Source: Lepraria neglecta (lineage: Eukaryota; Ascomycota; Lecanoromycetes; Lecanorales; Stereocaulaceae). From it: a stretch of 64,000 nucleotides of DNA. Numbering within the stretch: position 1 is the stretch's first letter; each line of letters begins with the position of its first letter. Position numbers and translations under genes: made by a program. This document shows positions 21,499 through 32,406 of this stretch, piece after piece. Below the pieces are notes generated by a model. It searched no databases, had not been told where the DNA came from, and was given only the letters and a program-made list of their open reading frames with translations. The stretch spans positions 682,001 to 746,000 of the forward strand of contig CM065653.1 of NCBI GenBank assembly GCA_033220425.1, written 5' to 3'.

Positions 21499-22456
21499 AT
21501 GAGAGTCCTAATCATAGGAGCAGCAGGTACACTTCCTTCCCCTTCCCCCTCATCTCTTCCACCCACCAACACCACCCCACAGGACGCGTCGGCTCCGCCG
21601 CCCTAGCCGCCTGCCTATCAAAAAACCACACCGTAACAGCCTTCCTCCGCAACCCCAGCAAACTCCCCCCCGAACTCCTCAAGGACCCCCGCCTCCGCAT
21701 CCACCAAGGCGACGCCACAGACCACGCCTCCCTAGTCAGCGCCATCCGCGACCAAGACACCGTAATCCAAGCGGCCGTCTACGGCAGCACCTCACCCTAC
21801 GGCACCTCCGACAGGGAAAAAGTGGTCCGCTGCATAATCGGCGCCGTAAAAGAAGTGCAAGCGAACCCCAGCAGAAGGACGGAGAGGCCGATTAGGTTGT
21901 GGGTGATGAGTGGGCAGGTGCTGATGGATATACCGGGGTATGGGGCGCTTGAGAATCCGTTGATTGAAGGGGATGTGTTTCCTATTCATCCGGAACATTA
22001 TAAGAATTATGAGTTTTTGCAGAAGGATGCGGCGGATGTGGATTGGAGTTTGCTTTGTCCCGGGAAATTGGATCAGGGGGATGTGAGGGTGCTTTTGTAT
22101 AATATTCGCTGAACGCAATATTCTTCTTCTTGGTCAGTATGGGGGCTGATTCGGGCCTTATGTGTTATCAGCCCACTGGTCCTCTGGTAAGGACTGTCGA
22201 CGAGGTCCCATTGTGGATTAAGCCGGGGATCGTGGGGTGGATTCCGATTATTGGGCCTGCGCTCAATGTATTGTACAATTGGAAGCGGCAAAAGTTGATA
22301 TATAAATCCGTTGGAGAGTCCATTTCAGATAATCTGGGACCTGGTGAAGACATGAGGGGCAAGCGAGTCGGTATCCTGGAGCAAGTTACAAACAATGCCA
22401 ACATCTTTGATGGAACCAATGGGCACCCTAATGCCAAAGGGCCTAGCGAGGGATGA
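21499..22456 (+). CDS. NAD(P)-binding NmrA-like / SDR-like protein
   Basis: Three exons (21499-21526, 21583-22096, 22138-22456) join in frame to 286 residues. The N-terminal Rossmann motif MRVLIIGAAGRVGSAAL is split by the first intron. HTVTAFLRNPSKLP and IHQGDATDHASLVSAI follow, as in the NAD(P)H-binding PF13460/NmrA group. The second intron is short (41 bases, donor GTATAA, branch GCTGAAC), and after it the text continues MGADSGLMCYQPTGPLVRT. Members act as redox sensors or reductases; the substrate is unknown. The coding strand changes from C-rich to G-rich around 21880. Confidence 0.85.
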
Positions 22457-23519
22457 AGGAAACGTCTGCCCACCTCTGTCTAAGCGATACCACCGCCAGC
22501 CTTATCACGCAAGGGATGCTCGAATGGTCCATGGGTGTATACAAGGCTCTTGATAATCATTGTACATAACGATTGACGAATACATATTCTTGTTACTTAA
22601 TATCGCAATAGTTGCGAAAAGTTGCGATGGGCGAATGTTTCATTGTTGCGATTGGTGACCGATTTTGAGCAACGCTAGTGGTGATGTTGTTGTTCACCGC
22701 TCAGGGCTCAGGCCACGTACTCCGTAAGGATTCCCTAAATAGGAGCGACTCACGCTGCTAGAATTCCGTCATTAAGGATCGTGCAATCATGCAAAAGAGT
22801 CAAAGAAAACGCCATTGCGATTGGTGACTGCTACCGGGTTCCTTGAGATCGGTATTGTAGTGTTATAAGCCTCGGGTTTCACCGCTCAGAGGATCGTAAG
22901 AATTGTCTGAATAGGAGCCTAGGCTGCTGTTCGAATCCATCGATTACTGGACACCTATCATGTTTGTAAAAAGCAGGGATAGAACAAGCCCTCGGTTACA
23001 GGACGCAAGACCCCGGCCCCATGAAGAGGCCATTGTTGCACGTGACTCTCAGATCTGGGGAAGCAAAGTGTCGATAAGACAAGAGCCTCACAAAGGGGTC
23101 CATGCAGAAGAAAAGAAAAGGATCACACGGCGCTCGCAAGCTGCTACACATAGAGAGAAAAAAAGCCATCCGAGTCCTAGAGATGCCCATTTACGCCGTA
23201 AGTCGTAAGGATTCCCTAAGGAGGGGTAGCCTCGCTTAGAGCTTGGGCCAATGAAGGGACGTCATGCAGTTGACAGCGCACGAGCTGGCCCAATTAACAG
23301 TCGTTCCGAAACCGACAACGCATGCCCTCGCTTCGAGTTGAGCAGCAACTCTAACTGCTTGGTGATGAAACTAAAGTGGCAAGACCCAAATGTCCCCGGT
23401 TTGACGGCATTATTTGTGAACTAAGATTGCCGAAACTTGTCTCGTCTAAATAGCATATTGACTCCGTTATCGCTTCGGGCTTGTTCTTAGGTCTGGTACC
23501 TTGAGACCCAGCAGCTATC
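22457..23519. other. Intergenic region filled with a diverged repeat family
   Basis: About 1 kb carries two or three diverged copies of one unit (see the repeat entry). A plus-strand frame at 22960-23208 lies inside it and is basic, low-complexity and unlike any protein I know. Confidence 0.5.
22646..23260. repeat. Diverged direct repeats, unnamed family
   Basis: Copy A begins TTGCGATTGGTGAC at 22646 and copy B begins the same way at 22815. Both then share CACCGCTCAG, CGTAAG, AATAGGAGC, GCTGCT and a closing ATCATG in the same order. A third, more worn copy includes CGTAAGGATTCCCTAA at about 23207. Unit length is about 170 bases for A and B. No coding capacity or inverted ends were seen. Confidence 0.65.
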
Positions 23520-25655
23520 TCAAGACCCACCATTTTCAGTGCCCTCCTTTCCTGCGTCAGGGCTCAATGGTTTGTCCTTGTTGTAACCGAGTTCTTTCAC
23601 AATCCCGAGCCCTTTCGTCCTGCCTTCCCGGAACAGTATTCGATCACCCACGGACAGATACTCTGGTCTCTGCACAAAGCGGAATGCTACTGTAGCTCTA
23701 TCCCCTGTACGGATGAAGGCACGGTCAATGTCAATGATGGCGCACGTCTGGCTGATCGGGCCTACGTGAAGCATAGCTTGATACTTCGTTTTGATGGTGG
23801 TTGCATGCGAAAGGATGAGTACTTCCGCGATGAACTCGCGATAGACCTTGGGAGGATGGTCGAGTTTAGGGAGAACGACCATGCCTTTCCGGACTTCTTT
23901 TCGCCGTACTCGCTTCAGGGCGAAGGACGCTGATTGGCCTGCGGAGCAGACGGGGACGGGGATTCGTTTTCGTTCGATCGACCGAATGTTAGTAGTCGTA
24001 AACTGCCCTAGGGAGTCGGGACCGATCAGGACGGAGTCGCCGGCGTGTATGACGCCTACATATTTGCTTCAGTAGAGTTTCAGGTTAGGCTTGCAAGGAC
24101 GGTGACTTACCACTTTTCACTACACCTGAGACTACTGTGCCAACGAAAGGGACAGAGAAGATGTCGTTGACATGAAACTCGAAAGGTGCTTCAGCGTCGT
24201 AGTTGCCATGGTGTGGTAGGATGTTGAGGAATGTCCGTACTAGGTCAAGGCTTTCACCAGTGACGTTTGAGACTTGGAAGACAGGGCATATCCGCTGACT
24301 GACGAATTGGGTGGCGGTCTCGATGGTATCTTCGCGGTTCTTGATGAAAATTGGAATTTTGCGAGCGCCAGGAGATTTCAATATTCGAGTCAGCTGGGTG
24401 ATAGTCTGCTGCAAGATCTGAGGTGGACATATGTCAATTTTGGTGATGACCACCATGACTGGCACATTGAGCGCCAGGGCAATACCCAGATGCTCTCTGC
24501 AAATTGTTAAATCCGATGCAACATTCCATGACTCTGGGTTCTTACTTGCTCATGCCGATCAAACCATTGTTGGCAGCCACCATGAGCAGGCAGTAGTTGG
24601 GACTGCTGCTCAACAAACCAAAGACAGTAGTTCGTAGATACCGCTCGTGGCCAGCCAGGTCTGTGAAGCTGATGACTTTCGCCTTTTTGAATTAGTTTTC
24701 ATACTTTCGATAGAAGCATTCAAGCCATACCGAACGCTTGCCAATCTCTTCCCATGACAATTTCCTGCCCGGCACGTTCGAAGCAACGATGTCTCCTTTT
24801 GTATCGAAGCCCATGATCTCCATGCCCACGGAGCTAGTCCGACCACTTTCGACTTCGTGTTTGTGCCTGAATAGGTTCACTCGCGCTTTTCCACGGCCAT
24901 CGTCGAGACCTCCTTTGACAAGGACGCCAAGCATGGTACTTTTGCCGGCGTCGACTTGATGTGCTCATCAGCTACTGCTCATCTTTGTAGGGTACTATCT
25001 CATACCATTGCCGACCACCGCTATTCGAGTCTCAATCACATCCTCCGGAGTCTCAGGGGCCTGCCGTATCATGACCTTCCCGGAGCAACTCTTGTCTTTC
25101 TCGTTTGGCGTCTCCACTTCCTCGTCGCCCCCAACATTACGTGTCATGAGGACACGGCATTCGGCTTGGTGGATGCTTGCAGCCCGCCGTATCCTGTCCA
25201 AAGCCACGTCCCACTGCTCTTTCGAAAAGCCCATTGACTCTCCATTGTCTTCCTGACCGAGTTCAAACAATGTCTCCCCATGCCCTTCAAGCATTCGTTT
25301 CTGCAAGACATTGCCCAGCTGTGACAATGTCACCTCAGCGTCTTCGCCTCCGTCCAGTAATAGCTCTTTCAGTTTGACCTGGGTAGACGTCTCGGCGAGA
25401 TTGAGGGATTCAAGTATGTCGAGCTCAGCATGCTCTTCGTATTTTGTGCTTTGGGTTGAGCAGCCGTTGTCACTTGGGGCGACGGACTGTCCTCGTCCCT
25501 TTGCTTGCTGCTTTTCCACGTAGTCCGCGAACTCGCTCAGAGCCTGAATCGCCAAAGCGTTGTCAGAGAAGGAGACAAAACCCAATTATTACCATGCGTA
25601 CCGACTCCCCTTTCCGCCGCTCATGGGCGGTCTGTTTCTGAACTCCCGCAGTCAT
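23520..25655 (-). CDS. GTPBP1/GTPBP2-like translational GTPase
   Basis: Six exons (25655-25593, 25543-25006, 24954-24731, 24682-24546, 24496-24111, 24055-23520) join in frame to 627 residues. G1 is VVGNVDAGKST, split by intron 2. The G2 region has [23 protein letters not shown]3 is [13 protein letters not shown], and G4 is TKID. The beta-barrel domains II and III follow ([22 protein letters not shown], then VLIGPDSLG). This is the GTPBP1/2 family of EF-1A-like GTPases, linked in animals to ribosome rescue and RNA turnover. The first 200 residues before G1 are acidic and family-specific. The start could also be the ATG just before the first intron. Confidence 0.9.
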
Positions 25656-26174
25656 GATACCGGATCCCTACCGCGGTTTATGCCACCGTATGGGTTTTCG
25701 TATGATGTTGACGTCTGTAGATCTTCTTAGAGTCATTGAAGGCAATGGCAAAATCATGTGGGTAGTTATGTAACAAAGAAGCAATTGTAGAGTCTATGTA
25801 GGATGCATGTCTAGTGAAGCGGGAAGTGCGTGAATAATACGGGGTAGAGCCTTATCGATAAGATGACGCATAGAGTTTCCAATTGAGTCACAGCCAAATC
25901 CTACATTCACTTTTCTAAATCAAAAGTCATGGGCCATATTCCATACTCCAGCATAGAGGCATCAATTAGTTTCTACTAGCTACAGCTAAGAAACTGGAGA
26001 CTTCTTTGAGTCTCTCTCGCATTCCTTTTCCTTCCCAGCCTCCATACATTGGGCGTTCATCACACGTCCTTTTTCCAACTTTCATGCCGAGAGCTCTGGA
26101 ATGTTGGAAGTCCGTATTATCGGAATATTTCAGGTGCTAAGACTCGTTTCAAAGTTTCTCATGAAGGCCTTCCT
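25656..26174. other. Intergenic region between the GTPase and LSm3 genes
   Basis: This is the promoter of the leftward GTPase gene and the downstream flank of LSm3. No gene or repeat is seen. Confidence 0.5.
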
Positions 26175-26645
26175 TCAGCTGGCAGCTTGTGGTGAAATGA
26201 GCACAACTGAATCTCCTGCAGACTTCATCAGTCTCATGGCAGCTACGAGACGTAAAAATTGGACTGCATGTGACAAACCTCTAACAAAGAGCATCTCTGA
26301 CTGCTTCTTAAGAGTCTGGAATGGTGGGTTAGCCTGAAATCCTACGACTAGCAAACTCTTACTCACTTTCACGGTCTCTTCCTCCTCGTCATCCTCTTCC
26401 ACTACGTAGATGGTTTCCTCCACGTCGCCAAGTACAAGGTTGCAATGGCTGTCGTATGCCTATATTCCGTCAGATTGCTGACTGCTTGATTGCACTTCAA
26501 CAGTAGAGAGTAAACATACGTGTAAACGGCCTTGGAGTTCTCGATCTCCCCTCAATTTGACGAACACAATCTCGTCCAACGACAGGCGCACCAAATCCAA
26601 TGGCTCAGACACAGCTACCGCATCCGCATCAGCAGCTTCTGCCAT
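26175..26645 (-). CDS. LSM3: U6 snRNA-associated Sm-like protein LSm3
   Basis: This is a subunit of the LSm1-7 and LSm2-8 rings that act in mRNA decay and U6 snRNA binding. Four exons (26645-26520, 26459-26367, 26315-26279, 26215-26175) give 98 residues, the normal size. Sm1 is [39 protein letters not shown] in outline, and Sm2 is [15 protein letters not shown]. An acidic insert EEDDEEEE lies between the Sm motifs, as in LSm3. It is head-to-head with the eIF2B-delta gene, about 200 bases apart. Confidence 0.93.
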
Positions 26646-26847
26646 ATTGATTCGACTGTTTACCAGTAAGTAATGTGGTGGAAAAGGTTTCGATATCACA
26701 CTAAAGCAGGAAATGACTCGCCAAGCGGAACTCTTCCGCTTTCGCGCATAAAAATACCCGCCAGAAAGAAATTCAAATTGACTCATGTCCCTTGACGCTT
26801 GACTAATCCCTGCAATCAGATGTTTTCGGATTTATTCAAAGGCCTAG
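26646..26847. promoter_or_regulatory. Shared bidirectional promoter region, LSm3 / eIF2B-delta
   Basis: Only about 200 bases separate the two start codons, which point away from each other. Both products serve basic RNA metabolism and translation, so a common promoter is likely. No TATA box is evident. Confidence 0.55.
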
Positions 26848-28432
26848 ATGATTTTCCCAGTGATGACTCCTTCAGCAAATGCAGAGGAAGAATTAGCCCC
26901 CTCTCAGGACATGGAATCATCAAAGAAACTACTGGAGAACGGAGCCCAGGAGCAAGTCGTACCCTCAACGTCTGATAACACAAGTGCATCAAGAGGTAAG
27001 GCTAAGGCAGCAAATGGTGCCCAACAGAAGGGAAAGCCAGCAGAGGCGTCTAAAGATGGAACGCCATCGGGTAAAGAGCTAAAAGAGAAAGCCAAAGCAG
27101 AGAAAGCTGCTAGAAGGGCGCAGCAGAAGGGGGCCAGCCAGGCCAGCAAGGCCAGCCAGTCGTGGACCTGGGCCTGGATAAGCAGGGGGATAAAACTTCA
27201 AGGAGGCCATCAGCGGCAGGGACAGTACCCACACCGAAGATCCAGCACAAGAGGACGGGCTCTGCTACTGGAGGGACTCAGAAACCCATACCGTTTCGAC
27301 CAGCACAAGCACATACAATACCCATCCCAGAAGAGCCAAAGAAAGAGAACAAGAATGTCGCTCTTTTTGACCACTTGTACGGCAATCCCAGGAGAACTAC
27401 AGTTGCAGGAGCAAGCAAAGATGTACATCCCGCAGTCCTCGCATTAGGACTACAGATGAGGAATTATGTGATCTGCGGGAGCAGCGCTCGTTGTGTGGCT
27501 ACCATGCTGGCTTTTAAGAGAGTCAGTGCTCTTCTACATCCGATTGATGCTTTACTAATTCTTTCCAGGTTATCGAAGCATATATCACCCCCCCGCAGAA
27601 TTCGCTGCCACGCCATCTAACTACCCATCTCTCTTCACAAATCGACTATCTAGTATCTTGCCGACCTCTTTCGATATCCATGGGTAATGCCATACGATGG
27701 CTGAAAGTCAAGATCTCGGAAGTCGACGTGAGCACCGAAGAATCTAAAGCCAAAACCGACCTTTGCGACGCCATAGACAGCTTCATTACGGAGAAAATTA
27801 CTGTAGCAGACCAGGTCATCGCGAGAAGGGGAATCGAAAAGATCAGAGACGGCGATGTGATATTAACATATGCAAAAAGCAGCATTGTGCAACAGATTTT
27901 GGTGGAAGCTTTCCGACAAGGCAGGAAGTTCAAGGTTATTATCGTCGATTCGAGACCACTATTCGAAGGGAAAAACCTCGCACGCGCATTAACAGACTTA
28001 GGTCTCGAAGTCCAGTATTCTCTCACCCACGGGATCAGCCATGTCATCAAGGATGCAACCAAGGTCTTCCTGGGTGCTCATGCCATGATGAGTAACGGCA
28101 GGCTTTACTCAAGAGTCGGCACAGCACTTGTAGCCATGACCGCCAAGGAAGCCGATGTCCCAGTGATTGTCTGTTGCGAGAGTATAAAGTACACCGAGAG
28201 AGTCGCTTTGGATAGCTTCGTGCATAACGAAGTTGCTCCACCCGAGGAACTTATAATCCAGGGCGAAACGTCCTCACCATTATCGAAATGGCTGGACGTC
28301 CCTAACTTGCAACTCCTAAATCTCATGTACGATCTTACGCCTGCGGAATACATTTCCATGGTCATTGACGAGAGCGGATACCTGCCACCGAGCTCTGTGC
28401 CGTTTATGCAGCGTTTGAGCTTGAACACCTGA
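26848..28432 (+). CDS. GCD2: Translation initiation factor eIF2B subunit delta, one-base frame slip in the N-terminal part
   Basis: This is a regulatory subunit of the eIF2 guanine-exchange factor in the cytosol. Exon 1 is 26848-27521 and exon 2 is 27569-28432, with branch TTTACTAAT and the uncommon donor GTCAGT. The tail carries family text: VIEAYITPP, DYLVSCRPLSISMGNAIRWLK, FKVIIVDSRPLFEGK, GAHAMMSNGRLYSRVGTA and DLTPAEYISMVI. The N-terminus is Lys/Ala/Gln-rich (KAKAEKAARRAQQKG), typical for fungi. Between that and VVDLGLDKQGDKTSRR the frame changes. One extra G in the run of five at 27129-27133 would give one frame of 512 residues. Since the gene is essential, a consensus error is more likely than a null. 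The start could be the ATG at 26863. Confidence 0.9.
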
Positions 28433-29098
28433 GATACCATTTCTTCGGGATATGTTTCTCGAGTCTCAATAGTAGACAACGCTAACTACGTCGCTCTGTC
28501 ACCGGGGTCTCTGCCGCTACCTCGACCCTCAGACTATAACCGGCAGGTTTCATATACTAAAGGGCTTGAACACCTACAGTAGCATCGAGCACCTCCATGG
28601 AAATGCGGAGGACATGTGACCATCGCCATCCAACGCTCACTTCCGCGCATATCATTGCTAACGCCGAAAGTAAGGCTGAGAGGAAGTCGCTGATGCTTCT
28701 GAGATGTCGGCGTTTAGCGCTTACCATCCGACGTTCCGTGACGAACCCCAGAGAGGTCCGGCTTGCCAACATCCGAGAGTATGCCTGAATTGAAGCCTGA
28801 ACAGGGGGTTGGGCACTGAAAGACTGCTGGTTCCTCTGTTAATAAGTGGAATGTTTGAAGGTCAGAAGATTCATTGTGACACGAGTATTTAAGATGGTAA
28901 ATTTGCAAGACATAACAAGAGCTCAGCTGCATAATAACACATAACCCATGTCTATAGCTCGCAAGCATTGGCAAATCAAATCCGCCCCATCTAACCTCTA
29001 AACAATAAAAATACAACCCTAGTATCTATTATGCCCCTCCAAAAACTCCTTTGCAACCAAACAGATCTCCTACCCATCCCCTTCATCTATGGCTACCA
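28433..29098. other. Intergenic region between convergent genes
   Basis: This is the 3' flank of eIF2B-delta and of the Sec14 gene. Short frames at 28557-28788 have no recognisable content. I see nothing else. Confidence 0.5.
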
Positions 29099-30565
29099 TC
29101 AGCTCTTAACATCGTCCTGAAAACTCGGCGTCCGTCTCAACTTCGGGTTCTCCACAACTAGACTTTCATTCCCCATTTTCTCCTTCTTAGCTTTCTCATC
29201 CTTCACGCTCACACTCTCCCCCCTCCCCCTCAAGAACTCCTCGCTCTCACCGACTCTATTCCCACCGGCCTCCCACCGCTCCCTCATTTCCTTCCTCCTG
29301 GCCTCGGCAAGGCTGTTAAGTGCGGGCCAATACTTCTCATGATCATATTCGAAATCCACATCCCCTCCAAACTCCTTCAGTAATTGCGCCGGCGGCACTA
29401 TCTTCGTCAGATCCTCATCGAATTTCATCTTCTCCTTCGTAGTCGGATCGATAAATGGAGTTATTATCTTGAAGAAACCCCAGACAAGCCAAGGGACGTC
29501 TTTGACACATGCCTTTCCCAAGCGCTCAGGGTAATGGTTTTGTAAGATATTGAGGGTCTGTCTCGCCTGCGCCACGGTCGCGCCTTCTCCTTTCCTCGAC
29601 TCTTTGAAGTTCATTAACAGAGCTAGTGTTTCTTGACCGGGCGGTAGGAGGTCGATGCAGCGTTCTAACATGAAAACTAGGTGTTGGATCTGCTTTTCCT
29701 TTCCCTTCGTATTTTGCAAATGCGGATTCAGATATAAACAACTGCAGGTTTCGGAGTCAGCATTGTCCTTTCGAGGAATAAACTTGCGCTAAAGACAAGG
29801 CTTGGAGTGGGAAGATAGGAGACAAATACTATATAGGTGCAGAAAGCTTGCCAAAAGCCAGTTCTCAGGAGCAGAACATGAGGGACAAAGAAATACCTAG
29901 GAGCAGAATTTGTGCCAGACATGTTTCTTAGGAGCGGTGCATAGACGGAATGTGAGGCAATGAACCGAAAAGCACACTTACGGTCTCCCCTCATTATCAT
30001 AACCCAACAGCACCTGCTTTCCGGTCTCATTCTCCTCACTTATATACTCCGCGGTATGCCCTTCCACCCCATACTCTCGGCGCCAGACCAATGTAGCTTG
30101 CACGCGAGCAGTAGCCTGTGCTTCATTCCATTTCGCAGCGCGGAGGTAGCGGAGGAGGCATTCGCGCGTTAGCCATTGTCGCTCGGAATCTGTGAGGGGC
30201 GAGTCGGGGGCGTCTGGTTTGGAGGTCGTAGGGACAGAGGGCCAGAATTGCGCTTTGTTTAGGAGAGAATTGTATTTAGTTTGTTGGTCGGCTGTCAGGG
30301 GCGGTCGAGTTGCTCTGGTGGATGAGAGGGTTGGGTGGATGAAGGGGGTCTTGACGGGGGTGGTGGAGCCGTCGACTGTTGCATTGTCGGCTAAGGATGG
30401 TTTGTCTGAAGGGGCGGAGATAGATGGAATTCGGGGTGCGGTGGTCTGTGCTGGTTCTGGTGCGTGCCCGTTTGCTATATTTTCTTTTCCTTGAGCACTG
30501 CCGTTCGGGACAGATTGTTGGGCCACCGGGGTGGACTCGATGTCTTGTTGGTTGTTGTCCGCCAT
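29099..30565 (-). CDS. CRAL-TRIO (Sec14-like) phosphatidylinositol-transfer protein
   Basis: The predicted protein is 408 residues from two exons (30565-29982 and 29741-29099). An N-terminal disordered Pro/Ala/Thr-rich part precedes the CRAL-TRIO-N helix region (LTRECLLRYLRAAKWNEAQATARVQATLVWRREYG in outline). The lipid-binding domain spans the junction: LGYDNEGRP then CLYLNPHLQNTK, followed by LMNFKES, LNILQNHYPERLGKACV and PFIDPTTKEKM. The tail is charged. It probably moves or presents phosphoinositides between membranes, as Sec14 homologs such as Pdr16/Csr1 do. The intron is 240 bases, much longer than others in the window. A longer start at 30688 is open, but MADNNQQ at 30565 is the natural one. 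Confidence 0.88.
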
Positions 30566-30755
30566 GATTGATGCTCGAAAACTTGCTAGAAGCTCAATTG
30601 ACGCCGTCGCGATTTGGTAGAAGGAATAGAAGCTGCCAGACTGTGCAGCGATGGAAATAGGACAGCTTTTGGGAAGCTCTTGGCCCATTACGATGCTGAA
30701 TTTAATTTTGCCCTAAATCGTTATCGGCGGGAAGAAATCGCGGTTGCCGATGTCA
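30566..30755. promoter_or_regulatory. Upstream region of the Sec14 gene, cut short by a transposon
   Basis: Less than 200 bases lie between the Sec14 start codon and the edge of the Tc1/mariner copy. The element sits in or next to the promoter. Confidence 0.4.
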
Positions 30756-30756
30756 G

Positions 30757-32095
30757 GGGCGAGCCCCCTAAGAGCCCCCTAAGAGCCCCCTAAGCGAGCC
30801 CCTAAACTGGCCCCTAAAATAGGCCCCACAACCATCAAATTCTTCTACTTACACCACCAATACCATCTTCCTGCCCCCGTCTAGCCCCCCAATATACCTC
30901 GAGAGACCCGACATAATATATACGATACCCCCCAAAAGGCGAAAGTCCAGGGCGCTCACGAGTACTACGTCGCTAAGGGCTTCCCCCACGACGTATCCGA
31001 TGTCTCCAATTTTTTCAGGGTCAAAGGCCGTTCCGGGTACGATTTGATCCAACCAGGCGCCCTATCACGCACCAAAGCACATTAAGAGGGCAATAAAACT
31101 CGGGGGCGAAAACAAAAGCTCTCGGGGGCTGATGTACGCGAAACAGACCACTTATTAGAGGGGTCGGGGGTCGGAATAGAGGCCAAAGGTATAAGCTGGG
31201 ACGCTGTCGCTTGGACCCTAGATCTGGACGTTTCGGGGCAGACCCTACGCCAAACGATAGGCCAGTGCCTCCAATATAGCAAATACAAGGCAGCTATAAA
31301 GGAATGGGCCCCGGAGCCCCTAAAGAAGAAGCGCAAAAAGTGGTCTAAGGATATGTACGCTAAATATCCTAAACCCGAGGATTGGTATAGGGTACGATTT
31401 AGCGACGAGATACACTGTGGCTATGGCCCCGAAGGGCACTTATTGACTATACGCAAACGAGGCAATCAGATACGCTATAGGCACGACAATATCCAATATA
31501 GGGACCCTTCCCCCCAAAAAGATTACCCCCGAGTACACGCCTGGGGCGCTGTTGGGTACAATTTCAAGTCGCCCTTAATATTCTACGAGGTCCCCGGTAA
31601 TTCTAATAGGACTATAACCTATAAGGTCTATATTGAGCAGATTCTAGAGGCGGAGGTACGAACGATTTCGTGCTGGAAGAGGACGGTGCTTCGGGGTATA
31701 GTAGGGGCCCTCGAGCCCGAAAGAATAACCCTGTGGCGCGCTGGAAGGAAGACAATAGGCTCGAAACCTATTTCAATTGCGCCCAGTCCCCCGATCTAGC
31801 CCCTATTGAGAACTGCTGGCAGGCCCCGAAGTCGTATATATATAAACAGCCCTATTGGGACAAGGAGTACCTAAAGAAGCTTCTCCAGAAAGGGTAGGAC
31901 GCCCTAAGAGTCCCCTTAATTAATAAACAGGTCCGGAGTATACCCCAGAGGCTCCAAGACTGTTTTAATGGTGATGGGGAGATTACGGGGTGGTAAATCA
32001 TGTAAATAGTAGCTATACAAGCTCAATTCATAGAGGGTTTAGCGTCGGTTTTAGGTGCGGCTTTAAGGGCAGCGCTCCGGGGCTCACTTTGCAAA
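30757..32095 (+). mobile_element. Tc1/mariner DNA transposon, degenerate copy
   Basis: The transposase reads rightward from about 30930. An HTH-like start contains AKVQGAHEYYVAKGFPHDV, then LRQTIGQCLQYSKYKAAIKEW. The catalytic part has WYRVRFSDEIHCGYGPEG (first Asp), GYNFKSPLIFYEVPGN, LEEDGASGY (second Asp) and SPDLAPIENCWQ (final acidic residue), closing with PQRLQDCFNGDGEITGW at about 31996. Breaks: an in-frame TAA at 31084, a frame change near 31655, and TAG in place of a conserved Trp at about 31894. Ends are imperfect inverted repeats: the left has GGGGCGAGCCCCCTAAG with a short tandem GAGCCCCCTAA, and the right ends in GGGGCTCAC. No clear TA duplication is seen. The copy is not autonomous. 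Confidence 0.85.
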
Positions 32096-32406
32096 GTATT
32101 TTTAATTCGTTCATCTTTCCTCGATTGCTTAGCGCCAAGGACGGACAAGACTGTGATTATCAATGCGATTCTCTCGGATGAGTTTCATAGCCGGGTCCGT
32201 ACTCGAAGGATTCCTAAACATGTAGACCACGATGATTATATAAAGGACCGCACTGTTCCCCTGGAGATCAACAAAAAAATCTTCTGCTCTACAGCTCCAC
32301 AAATCATATCAACTCATTAAAGTGATCGATCGCCTTGAACTACAAATCCTCTCTATTACAACAACCATTCCCAGCAGCAAAAGTCAAGATCTCAAATCAC
32401 CACAAC
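32096..32406. promoter_or_regulatory. Upstream region of the SDR gene
   Basis: About 310 bases lie between the transposon's right end and the SDR start codon. A TATATAA-like string occurs near 32236-32243. No gene is seen. Confidence 0.4.

Noticed and set aside
22900-22945. GTTCGAATCC, like the T-loop of a tRNA gene
   Set aside because: The flanking bases do not form a T-stem and no D-arm, anticodon arm or acceptor stem is found. It lies in copy B of the diverged repeat.
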